Source: Sarcocystis neurona (lineage: Eukaryota > Apicomplexa > Conoidasida > Eucoccidiorida > Sarcocystidae). Taken from it: a stretch of DNA of 64,000 nucleotides. Shown here one piece after another: positions 40,544-53,300 of the stretch. Position 1 is the first letter of the stretch, and every line of letters begins with the position of its first letter. The stretch spans positions 747,449 through 811,448 of the forward strand of contig KL647302.1 in NCBI GenBank assembly GCA_000727475.1. The letters are read 5' to 3'. A model generated the notes under the pieces. That model saw only the letters and a program-made list of their open reading frames with translations. It was not told where the DNA came from and searched no databases. The translations under genes were made by a program, and so were the position numbers.

Positions 40544-42760
40544 ACGAAGGTGGAAGAGAGGCATAACCTACGATCTGGTGATCGTTACTCGCTACGAGCT
40601 GCTTCCGTGCGCCTCATAAGAAAGCAGGAGAACGTGCACGGAGGATACACTCGTAGCCCTGGTTGCTTGTGCATGTGAACGTGCTCTTGGCCGTATAATA
40701 CGTCTTTTTAGGCACTTGCGTCAATGCGTACGTATTCGACTACGACTATTATGTACGCAGGAACAGGTGTGTGTACAAGATTGTCCGGAACAGTCGCGAA
40801 GGTGGACATGCGTGTACGAGTAGTAGTGTGTAGGTGTGTGTAAGAAGACGCACGCAGTAACGTATGCGGACACGGGCAAGGGCGTGTTGTAGTTAATACT
40901 TTGACGGTGGACATGTGTGGATACATGATATATATATATATAGCACCTGAGCGTTGAAGTATATCTGCACAGCAGATGTGACACGTGTTGTTTCGTGTAC
41001 ACAAACGCAGGCGAGCTTGTGTAGGTAGATGTGGCTGAAGTTCTGCTTGTAGAACGTTTTGTTTTCCGAAATTCAAAGAGACACGCTTGGAGAGGTGCGG
41101 GACGCATTCCAACGTGCAACGACTGCTCCACGGGTTGTGGGGAACAACATTTTAAAAGTAACACGTAAACTTCTGAATCTCAGCACGAACTCTTTAAACA
41201 CCTTGTATGCACACACGGAAGAGCACAGTAGAACACCACCGCGACATTCACTACGAATGAGGAGACCAGTATCGTGAGGTAGCTGACACAGGAATTTCAA
41301 AGCATTGATAAATAATGAAGGGTTAACTGACTGACGCAACGCTCTGCGCACATCTCTGAAGAAAAAACGAGGAAGCGACTTTTTTGGACGGGAGGTCACG
41401 AGCGGTGCTTAGCCGGAAATCACCAGCATTTAGAGTAGGTGGTAGGGGTAAATAGGAGTTGCATGTGCACGAGAATTATAGAGAGAAACAGTGAACAACA
41501 TGTACTGGACCAGAAGGGTGTAACGCGTAGGTACCGGTAAACAGACTCATTTTTTTAGAGGCTGCGTAGCTCCGCGCGTTTGTGTCTCTCTTATTTGCTG
41601 TACCGTAAGCTCTTTTATACTGCATTGATACACGGTGAACATTCCGGCAGCAGCTGCAGCAGCGTGCGAGTCGACTTTTCATCTTCGCCGTGGAAGCAAA
41701 ATTAGCTTGCCGGTTCTGGGCGTCCGACGTGTAGTACAGCTAGACACGAGACCTTTTTCAACCGTCGACATCTTCAGTGAAGACGCCATCACTTGCCGGA
41801 GACGGCGGCATCGCCGCTTTGCTTAAGGCCAACGCCCACGTAGTGTAGGCCTCAAAAATACCCTCCAGATCCGGGAAATCCTGCGGTTTCGTGATCGTGA
41901 GGACAGCAGACAGGGTGTATGCGTACAGACAAACGGGTACACGTATGTGGTACGGCACTGTGTAACGTCGACGGGTTCACTATGTCTCACAAATATGAAT
42001 GCATCGGTGACCACAAACTACGTTGTCACTACGCATCTGCGCCCCGTCACCAGCGCTGAGACTGCTGCACGGCCACGATGTACGTTATATATATAGCATA
42101 ATCAGTGCACATTCAGTTCAATATGCATTTCCTGGTGGCCGCTGCGCCGCGCAGTAGTAAGCAGATTGGGGCTGTAGGCCCAGCTTTGCTTGTACAGTAG
42201 ACTTGAAATGTGGTGACACACTCCAGAAACGCCACTTGCACTGCAGCACCTGTCAAGTGTATGTTTATAGGTAAGATGTGTTGTAGGCCGTCTTTTTTCG
42301 TGCGCACTGTGTGGTTCGATTGGTGGTCGCGAATAAAGCGCCTTCTGACTACGTTCCTGTCGTGTGCGCAATCCTGTTATCGCGTGTATGTGAGTGTGAT
42401 GTATACACTTTACTGTCCACGCAAGTGCTTAGACTGGAGCGTCAATCTTAAATTACGATGTAGAGTGTGTCCTTGTCCACCAGTGTTCCCCACGGTTAGT
42501 GTCTTGTTTCTGTTTTGCGCTAGAAGACGTCTTCTACGTGTCCCGAGTCCCCTTTTCCGCCTGCAGACACACTGTTTGCAGCTTTTATTATGTTTCTGGC
42601 ACCACCGCTCTCTCTATACCATACATACATCCCTAGTTCTACACTTCTTGTGCTCTGCATATTGCCTTTTCGCAAGAACACTGGTCAACATTTCATGAAT
42701 TTCCCATGAAAGCATGTATTACGCGCTTTTTGGAGGAAGAACGAACAAAAGAACAGTTTG
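40544..42760. other. Convergent intergenic region between TRAP1 and CCDC40
   Basis: It separates two stop codons of opposite strands. Sequence is mostly unique, with only a short TA run (40930-40941). Frames such as 41059-41277 and 41635-41826 have no recognisable domain. The 3' untranslated regions of both genes are expected here. Confidence 0.6.
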
Positions 42761-42802
42761 TTATTGACTTCCGCTTGTAGCTCTTTGAAGGCGACCGCGC
42801 GT
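42761..42802 (-). CDS. CCDC40: Possible CCDC40 terminal exon
   Basis: After acceptor TTCGTCCAG, phase 0 gives TRGRLQRATSGSQ and TAA at 42763-42761. Another phase of the same segment is more helical (RAVAFKELQAEVNNKL), so the end is unsettled. Confidence 0.4.
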   Translation of the reverse strand, partial: TRGRLQRATSGSQ

Positions 42803-45800
42803 CTGGACGAAAGTATCTTCACTTTAAACCTATAGCCACAATGACTCACGCGATTTCTGCAGTTCTTACCTGCTTGATGCGACTTAAAATATCCACAAGA
42901 GCTTTCGCTTCCCCTCGCACTCCCTTGATGGCGGCAATTGTAGACGCCTAAAAATCAAGACAATTAAAGTGCCAGGCGGGAAAAGAAGTTTCCACTCATT
43001 TCGTCTTTCCAAGCCCCACGATTCGAAAGATGGAATTTAATGGTCTGATGGCTGGCTGCGGCCTCGGGCAGTCATCTCTACATCCTTACAGATGCACGAG
43101 TGTGCTCGTAATTGCACACGTATACAATATTGTGCCTCAGGAATAAAGAAGGGAAGTCTTCCAACAAATTTTCCGGCGGATATGCTATGTTCTCACGCAG
43201 TGTAGGTTCACATCTGGGTGGATGCGCACAGACCTACAGAAACTGACTGCATGCCTATATATATGTATATAGATAGATATGTGTATTTATAGCTGTATCT
43301 ATGTATACAAATATATATATATATATATATATATGTGTACACGTACATACAGATATGTATGCATCGTACGTGCATACGCGTGTATACTTTGATATATATG
43401 CGTGTGCATGTATGTGTGTATACATATATATGTCTGTGAATAGGCGCACTGGTGTGTGCACCTTGAGGCGTACACGGACACGCTCGCATGTGATTACATG
43501 CTAAAGAAGAAGAAATGGTGCCCTGAAAACAGCACGTTGCAAGGAACGCCGCACAGCTGCTGCAGTGTCACTGACACATGTGTGGACATGCGTCTTTGGG
43601 GGTCTGTGGAGAGAAAGGAGACGGGCAATGACCATAGACTAATTCCTAGCCTCTCTAGCGCACACTGACACGTCTCGACGCGGAAGGTCAGTCTGCATGT
43701 ATAAGGCATAAACGAATGTTTGTACGTGCCGTCGCGGGGATGTGACGTGTACGCACACGTACGTGACCGTCCCCAACATGATATATCAGTGCATATTAAT
43801 GCGCGTGCATGCTCATTGACGTCAAGTGCGTGAAGGTGGAATGCTGCAAATCCATTGAGGCTTTAAGCTACCACGGTTTCCTGCACGTGTTTGAAAGAGA
43901 AGTGCGTACCTTCAACGGCGCTTTGGCTTCTTCCTGTGTAGCAGAGTTTAGTCGCTTAGTAAGCTTTTGATACTGAACAATGCATGCCAGGTTGAAAGAA
44001 CGCCTCACTGCAAGGGAGAGGGAGCCGACACCATCGTGGGAGAAACAAACCGGTTATACGCTGAAGTCGGCCGCCGCTGCGTGCAAAATGCTAGGGCGAG
44101 GCTGCACAGTTGTACGCGCCCCTACTGTTTGACTGCGCCCCTTTTGATGTAGCTGTAGTTATCTGGTGGCGCACTGCTTCTCGCGCATGTGAAATTTGTA
44201 ATTCTTAGGTGCCTCCTAGTAGATCTCTATGTACACGAATGTATACCTTTGAGCTTTAGAGTAGTCTTCTGTGCTTCACACAAGTCCACTTGACAGGCGG
44301 ATATATCATCGAACAACTGCGTGAGGCGGTTGTGAACCTGCCGGAGACAGCAACGAAAGGCGTTGGGAAAGAAGTACAAATAAAAAGGAATGTTTAGCTG
44401 CCGTTCAATCCGAATCTGAGCGCCGGGGACCTGAGGTCATCGTTTAGAATAGAAATTCCACTCCACAAATGCTATATTCTGATGGCGAGTGGTAAGGCTC
44501 AGCGAATGTCTGCATGTCATAAAAGTTTTCTGCGCTTCCTGCGACGGTATCCTGTCATCAACGGTCGCTCCTACGTGGCAGTTTCCTGATACTGCAACAA
44601 GGTTTGTGTGCGTGTTACACCGACGACGAAGCGGTAGATCTTCCTTATGACGCAAATATCCTTGGGAGTGTCGCAATTTTCTTGACCCACTACTGAAGCA
44701 AAACACGAGGCATTCTTGTCGAACTTGTTTACTCCAACTTGCAGGAAAAACGCAAGTGTGTACAGCTTCTTACCGCAGTGGCTTCATCCGCGAGTCCTTT
44801 GAGCTCCTCATCAAGCTTGGAAGAAGTACCTGAGAAAACGCTTTTCAGCGTGTACGCGTATTAAAGTTCTGTCTCACCTTTGCTGCGAGAAAAAGTAGAT
44901 TCTTCTTTACGGAGTAGCACGCACTCACACAGGGAGCTTCGGGAAGAGTTTCCCTTCATCCTCCTTCTCCGGACAAAAGAAGAGCATGTTCGCCAACACA
45001 ACTACGAAATTCTCTTCCCGTCTTACGCGGCGCACCACACTAACTGCGATAGGTGTACGTCGTAGAGTCACAAACAACTTGCGGCTCCGCAGTTACGTCC
45101 AAGAACAAATTATCAAAAATTATTACGTCTACCATGTATCCTGCTGCAGGAAGGGTTTAAGTTCTTCATAGGTGCACTCACCATGAGCTTCTTTGAGTTT
45201 TTGCCGGAGGACGCATGTTTGGCGCTCCAGAGATACCTTTTCCTGAGCCTCCTGCGGAAGATGCTGACGGGGTTCGTGCTTCAGCTGGATGAATTCGCGC
45301 TTCTGGATGGTCTGATTTAAAAAAAGAGCAATCACTTAGCTGTTTCGAACAGCGAAAGGTGTTGGACCAAAGGTATACACATTATGCATCGATTCATGTC
45401 CGTAAGTATTAGCGTTGCCAGCAGTGTTTGATATAACTACCCACTAATATGGACGTCATACAGTACCTTCTGCATCTCCGTAACTGTTTGCTCCTGATAC
45501 TTTTTAAGCTGTTCCAGCCGCAGCTGCATTCGGTGGATTTCCTTTTTCATCGCAGTCAACTCAGCCTGTAGGCAGATGTACCTCAGGGTGAGTGAAGGTA
45601 ATGGGGGGCGAAGGAGGCGACGACAAACTGTGTAACGAAGATCGACGTTTTTCTGACGAAGGAGGAGAAGAGTCTCTGCCGCACTCCTACACAGCTTCAC
45701 AAGTCGTAATTTTTAACTTACTCCTTCATTTACTTCTGTATCGTCAAGAGTACTGCCTGCGGTTTCTGTACTCGTGTGCGCACAGAATGCAATCCAGCAA

Positions 45801-48800
45801 CCTACCTGTCCGATTGCTGGGTCGACCGCGTCATGCATTTCCTTCTCCAGAACTATTTTCCGTTCCCAGAGCATGATCTGCTTTTCTGCCTCAGCCAGCT
45901 CGCCTTCAATTTTTTCCTTCTCTTCGTGAACAGACTGCAAAACGCACATCCCAACTTTCTCCGTCTTGCGTATCGTTGTCAGCCTTATTTTGGTTCTTGA
46001 AAATTAGTATCACGAAATGCAGGCGTTGGCCTTAGGATGCGGCTTCACTATCAGCAATAATGTAAGCAATAACGTGTGTATACAAGGACGCGTATGTGTG
46101 CATCTTTTTGTTTGTAGGCGCAGCGGCAACAAAGCACTTCCACCAAAAGACGTTTTATTCTCTTCGGCGTAGACTGCACAGTGGTGGAGCCACAATTGAA
46201 GAGGAACAGCGTTTTCGGGAAGTCAATGCATTGAAATCCACGAGTGTCAAAAAGTGGTGTATCTGAGTAAGCCTCACTTGGGCGGTCTGAGACAGCTTTG
46301 TTTCGAGCTGCTCGTGTTCTGCTTTCCGCTGGTTATACTCCTGCTTCAGGCTTTTCGCTTCGTCGCAGCACTGTCTCTCTCGTTCCACCTGCTTCCTGAT
46401 AAGCTCGCTGGTACGGCCTATTGCTGTACGCATCTCTTTCATAGAGCCGTGCGTTTCGTTCAGCTCCCTCGTATGCTGCGCAATCTGCGATGAGAGGCGT
46501 ATCTTCCTCTGCTGCAAAATAAGCTGCTCATCTTTCTTTGCTGACACCTGAATGAGAGAAGTGAAGCAAAGAAGTGAGGAGGGAACACGCTCGACCTCTT
46601 AAGCACAGAGGGAATAGAGAACGCTGTTAGAAGATGAGTGTCCGTTAAAACTGTTTCTCTGCGTAGGTCATGCCCTGGAAGTGTGGCAGCAGAGAATACA
46701 AAAAATCTGAAACGGCCCATTTTCAGATACCCATTTCATCCCTCTTCGTGTTGCCCTAAGGCTGCAGATGTATGCGCAGTTGACTTGACTGGATTGCTCT
46801 ATCTTTCAGTTTGGTGTATACCCTTTTTTGTACAGACAAGCGCATATTAGCCGCGTAGAAAGGGGCCGAGACGGCAGGTGACCCTCGTGCTACGGCTTTT
46901 GAAATAGTCCCCGTGAACACTGTTTGCAACAAGCCAGTCTGTTGAACCTTGCAGACACGCATAAGTGTGCGTACTCTCTGACAAAATCAGCTCGTTACTG
47001 GAAACCTTTATGACGTTACTCGTTCTCTTATCTGTTCGCATCCTTCATTCCGTATGCTTAGATCTTCGCCGTACCTCCCAGTCACTCTACTCATTTTGCT
47101 GACATCATGGTAGTAATTTCGCTCCAGTGCGGCTACCGTTGTAAGCTAGTGTCTCCTCCTGCTGTAAACGTTGTCCTTGCTTCGCCGCAACGCTGGAACC
47201 CGCTTCTTAGCTGTGTTCTCAGGGTTTCACCTGTGTACTTCCCTTGCTAGTTGCGACATCTTCACTCCAGTCTTGCTATTTCCCTTCTTCTGCTGTTCGT
47301 TTCCTTCGTGCACGCTCACCACGGTCTTATTCCCGCTTTGTTCCTTTCGGTTTTGTCGACGATGTACTAATGCTTACTCTATATCTCTACTTCCGTTGTT
47401 TACCTCTTCTTCTAGAGAAGCCGCCGTATTCTGAACTGCAATGAGCTCCGTTTGCTTCTTCATCCATGCGTTCTGCATGTCAGTTCCTTCTTTTGTTGTA
47501 GCGGAAAGGCTGTTTCTGCAATAAGAGGGCACAGTCTTCTCACGGGTCGGCCCATGTACGGCTGTCTCTGCAAACATCTACGCATATGCTTGTCTGTACT
47601 CCCTGTAGGTAAGTATGTATGTACGCTGTGTACACGCATTTTTACATAAAGGGCTATGCACGTACGCCTGCGCATGGTTTTACCTCATCCCGCGAACGAA
47701 AAGCAAAAGTGGTAGACGTTCAGGAACAATTTAGTGCCAAACGAAGCAGAACACTGTTACGTCAAATACAAGCGTTTCTATGCAGGCCATGGAGACCAGC
47801 GCCCCAGATTTTTCCAAATACAAAGTACTGGTAGTCCAGTCAGACACATGATGCTCACTGGCGTTCTGCTATCACTGAAAATCCGTACGATGCCAAGTTC
47901 GGTCCCTCGTGTGCGAGCACGTGGAACGACAACCACATCTTGTCTTAACACAGCGTCGTGCCTAAATATAAGGAAGACCAAACAAAAACGGCATTGGCAG
48001 CCACTTCTTTGCGGCTACGGTACCTCCGCTGCATAGCAGAAGTGGCTCGCTAAAGCAGTTTTATTTCAACGCGTGTACTGTTCCGCCCCCCTTCCGTTGA
48101 CGAGAAAACTCCCACTGCGTCACTGATTTCGCCTTCCAGTCCTATCACCGTCCCTCGTAGTGCAGGCCTGTGACTGCCTCGTTTCTCACAAATCCCTGTG
48201 ATGATGTACAGAAAAACTAACAGTTTGTGTTTCTGACGCATCATTCCGATTAACCTACACTCGGACCTCCACTTGAGCAGCTTTTTTGAACAGTATCGAC
48301 TAAGTGACCCCTAGTTTTGAAAAACACAATCCTATTTGAAGTGTTCGGCCCTGGAGGAGTCGATCCCCGATAGTAGGAGCAGTTGTATCTAGCGTAACTT
48401 ACCTCAAACTTTTAATGCGTGCTTCGAGTGGTCCGGTGCCCTCGTCGTCCATCTTAGACCGTCGTTCATCGTATTCCCTTGAGCAGAATTGTTAACACAC
48501 CGAAACTCAGATGTGGGTATTTCTATGGGTGTAACTGTGCAGAACTCTGTGCGCCTGTAATGAATTGCATGCGAGGCGAACAACGACGTAGATAAAAAAC
48601 AACATGCAGGCTGGTATGTGTGCACCTGGATCTCACGTAGTACGCAGGCAAGGGTATGCAGCATCTGAAACGTCCGCGTGATCTCGTGGGTAATGGTGTA
48701 CACGTGCCCTTCTGCTGCTCAAGAGGGTATGTGTTGGAAGTGAATTCTCTACGGAAGTTCAAACCATTGAACTAATTCTTACTTGTTCAAGCGTTCCACT

Positions 48801-50293
48801 TGCTGTTGCTTCTTGTCGATAGCAATGTGCCCCTTCTTGATATCCGCTTCGTACTGGTGCGAGAAGTAGGCATTCAAATACGCGTGCAATTCCACGCCCC
48901 CGAGCACTTTACTCACATCCCGCGTGTACTACTGGCAGGCAGCATCAGCGCTAAGCACAATTAATAGTGAATTCACTACTGCCAGTGGCACCTAAGATTA
49001 AAGCACGTGGGCGTCTAGATGACCTCCGTGCACTCTGATTCGAGATGTATAGAGACCGTCGACGTCCCCAAAGACGAAAAATGCTGATGCAGACAAAGAA
49101 AGCTAGACTTCGCCTCAATGTACGCTACAATACAGGCGAACATAAGACTTTCGGCTAAAGCTGATTTCCTTTCTCTAACTAGCCAACACTTGCCGTGTAT
49201 GTGTAGGTGTATCCAGCCAGCAGACTCACACATCGAGACTTCTTGAAGCATCCGTATACTTGTTCCCACCTGCACACCGCAGTTGGTGTCCGCGCAGAGA
49301 GGATAGCTCACCTCGTCAATCGTTTCTTCTTTTTCATTCAGGAGTTTCTGCAGTCGTTCCAATTCCTCTTTCAATGCAGCGTGGCGTGCCTTCTCTTCAA
49401 GAATTTCCACTCTGGTTCGCGCTGCATCGTTCTGGAGTTGTTCGTACTCCTCCTCTTTCTTGTTGTACACATCCTGCAGCTCTCTGGCCCGCTACACGAG
49501 TCCCGGTGAAAAATAACCACAAACACAGCCGATAGGACTCGACTGGATGTGTCCATCTGACGACCTTCGTGTGATTAGCTCACGGACATCTTTACATACG
49601 TGTTTCTTTCTCTCAACCTACAATTACGCGTACGCGTATACCTGCGGAACTGCGTCTACGTGAGTTTACGCAGTAAGCTGTCTGCGCGCACAAGCCTATA
49701 TCTATGCGTCTGTATAGAAATACCTGAGCATGTCTATCTTTATAGCGCCTGAGAGTGCTTCTGATATATATGCCTTTGTGTGCGTCACTGTGTCTGTTTC
49801 ACACCCTGTCTCGTGCAGGTGTGGATATGGTACAAATCAGACTGCACCAACGGAAAAATTTATTCGCGATGTCCGTCAGGACACGAGCAGATATCGTAAT
49901 GTGGTCTGCAGGGTGCTTCCGATAAATGGTTATGATGTAGAAGTGCATCTTTACCAGGAAGACGGACTCCTATGCAAAGAAGATAGAACTACAGAATACG
50001 TAGAGATACCTTGGAAGTGCTGGAAGCGGCACGGTGGAGGGTTGACTGATCGGAAAGCAGATCCAGTATTTTCTCGGACAGCTGGTTATTTTCACGGCTA
50101 GCTTTCTGTATGTCTGCCTCGACGACCTGGCGCGCTCCAGCACACATCAAAAGAAACCGCCCAGCGCAGTTCACTTGCAGAAAGCCAATGTGAATGTCTG
50201 TGCATATCTATGTGCAATACAAACATGAGTGAATGTGTGTGTGCGCATGTAGAAGTCTACGTTTGTGGACACGAGCACCGCAAATGCTTGTGC

Positions 50294-50330
<37 letters not shown>

Positions 50331-53300
50331 TACGTACATTTAAGCACGTACGCCTCAAACATTATCCAGCCATGATTATGCGTTTGCAGAAATATAGGCA
50401 TTACCGTCTCAAGGGGCGTAGAAGTCGTCACTACCGGTGGGCTTGACTGCATTCTTGAGGGATGTGCAGGTGAGTTCGTTTTGAGTGTAACAGACATCGC
50501 CACTGAAGTGCTTGACCGAAGGCAACAGGCGAGTGTTGGACACGTGCAAGTACAAGTGCAAGTACGTGCGTGATTACAGCCCCGAATACGACACAGGCGA
50601 ACTCGTCAGTCGCGTGTTGAACGTGCTACTGAAGGCCCCGCAGAGACGCTAGAGCCAAAGGACAGCTGCGAGTCCCGTTGTACATATAGCCAGAAAAATA
50701 CGCATACCTGCAGGTCTACAGGGACCGAAACGAATGAAGCTTTAGACACGGGTGTATACCTTTCACGAAAAAAGCTCAGACTTTTAGAGGCTACATCTCC
50801 GAAAGTTGTCTGCCTGCATATAACTGGTACGTAACAGTACATTCTTACTGCGAAGACCGAATAATATTGCACCTACGTGAAGGTTGACTTGTGTAGTATG
50901 CGTGAAGGAAGAACAGATCTTTGTCGAAAGAATGGTTTTGCGTGGAAGTCGCACAAGGGTATGCAAGAGCGTTGATAGCAAAATTCGAAATGTGCTAACC
51001 TTGATTTGATCGCGAAGTTGAGAAGCTGTCGATTCGGCTTTGTTTCCTTCCTCAAGGGAAGCTTGAGTGGCTTGTTGCCAGAAGATGTTTTGTTTTTCTG
51101 CCAGCTTGACGTCTTTCTCGACGTTTCCGATCTGCTGCTCAAGAACTTCGATTTCTTGGCTTTTTATTTTCTGCTGAGTCGTCAGCGTCTCGTTTGTTTC
51201 CTGCACCTCCCGTAGTTCTGCCTGGTCGAAGACAGGTGGACACCGTATTTTGCAGATGTAGTTGCGCGGATGGGCAGACGTGCTACTCGTGTAAAATTTT
51301 TTCAAGTTGCCATCTTCGTTACTGGTTTAGGGCGAAGGTTCACAGTGATGGAAATGATAGAGGTCTGCGTCTACGTCATCTACACAGAGAGATGCACAGA
51401 TATGAGGAAGGGAACGCATCTGCAGAATAGAGACTTTCAGCATACGTTTGCACACAGGAACTACGCAGATCCCTGCGTGCTTGTTACACGTGACGGATTA
51501 TAGGAGTTTTACCACTGATAAGGTTTTTCACAGTTTCTGTATCAACAGACAATCCCAGCACATAACACAAGAAAACCGACAAAATAAAACTTTGTGAAAT
51601 AATTTGTTTACCGTGCATTTCCTGAGAGGACAGACTACACTGAGAACATTATCTGCATCTTTCCACAACGCTGCACTACCAAATTTCACTCGCTCTCGCG
51701 TCTCCCCGCACCTCATGCTGAAGTGAACGTCAACCTGATCGTCGGTGGATTCAACGATTGAGCCCTCACACTGTCGCGAAAACTAGTGAGTTCAGCCGTT
51801 AGACACTGAAGTCGTCAAGAGTCACCAAGCATAAATGTGTTCACTTGTGGGGCAGGATTAAAAAGAGAGCAAGTCACATTACCTCTTCCGCAGCAAAGCA
51901 GCACTGGGCCTGCGTTCACAACTGCTCCTGCGCAGGTGTCGTGACGCACCGTGTTGTGCGGACTTCAACACAAGTCCAGACACTGCGTCCACTAGGACGG
52001 ATACAACGTACGCGTGCAACATGTGTATGCACCTTGTCCATTAAAGACACATGAATATATGTCCGCATGCATATACATGATGCACACAGATGTACGTATA
52101 GATAGCAGCACAGCTAAACGCAAAGCCTCTTGTCCATCAATATCTGACGACCTCTGTACGACTTTTGCTTCACTTGTATGGCTTGCATAGTGGTGTTTAC
52201 CTATTCGAACAGTCTGTAAACCGACGTGCACCTGTGTAGACACGTAAACCTGCAGCTTTACGTGTTGGTGCCATCGACCAGACCTTCAGGACTGTAGATA
52301 TAGAGTGGCCATGATGTTATCTCATGATATAGTGTGACGACTGGTCATGGTGCTCACGCGTAGGCTTCGGCATTCCGTCTCCAATTCCAGTTCTGTTTCT
52401 TCTTGCCTCGAAACCATCTGCTTTATAGCCTGAAGCGCTTCATTTCGTCGCTGCATGCCATTCACACTTGATTTCCACTGATGCAAGAGATGCTGCTTTT
52501 CTGCGTTTACGGCCTCAATTTCACCTGAGTTGGAATCGAACAACCAACGAGAAAAGTAGCCTGCTATGTCCTCCACGTCGATGGACGAGTGCGCCAGGAC
52601 CGTGAACGGAGGTTCGTGTAAATTTGCATCCACGTGGTGTGACCCGTTCCATTAAGCATCACCAGTCCAGCAGCACGGTAGTCTCCTCATGCTACCACTG
52701 GTTAGCCGGCAACCCTTCACGTTCTGGCAGTGCGTCATAATTAGATCAGGTGAACGTAAGTTAGGAATCTTTTTCTCTGCGGCCGTTTCTCGGCTGCGCC
52801 GGTAAATTTGAACGGACGTACACCGTCGTGGCACGCTTAACGACTGCGGAGATACGTGAGCCTTCTGCTTTCATCTCTGAACACCCTTAAACACCAGTGA
52901 ACTAAGCCGTGTTACGGATGACAGGCTACAGTATCAGGGGGCATGCAATGTGAGCTCAGAGGGGATAAACTCCACTTGAAGCACATTTTTCAAGAAGGGC
53001 GCCTGGAGCACCTTCACGCACTCTATATGTCTCTATATTCGTCACAGTGGAGATATTCCAATAGCAGGACACACACGCGTGTGGTACTTACAGAAAGCAG
53101 CTGGACAAAGCATATTAACAACAACGCATGTGTGATCATCTGATCTCCACGTAACATAGTGTGTATATTAGAGATCAAAGCAAGTCGCCACCCAGCAAAG
53201 CTTTCATTGCATCCAGGGATATGATTTTTCTTTTTGTGGGCCGCATACGTTGCGCTTCCCGTAGAGCAAGAGCGGCAGCTTCAGTTTCGGCGCCTTGAGC

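Larger units (their letters stand above)
42948..44773 (-). other. CCDC40 3' introns
   Basis: Small exons at 43910-43972 and 44247-44337 interrupt the interval. It contains an AT microsatellite (43308-43335) and TA/GT-rich sequence (43250-43440), one of the few repeats in the right half of the window. Confidence 0.65.
49492..53248 (-). other. CCDC40 central introns
   Basis: Exons at 50010-50126, 51000-51221 and 52358-52524 interrupt the interval. Sequence is mostly unique, with one AT run at 50295-50325. No other coding segment was recognised. Confidence 0.65.

Noticed and set aside
41059..41277. Plus-strand 72-residue frame downstream of TRAP1
   Set aside because: No domain, and it lies in the convergent 3' intergenic region; probably chance.
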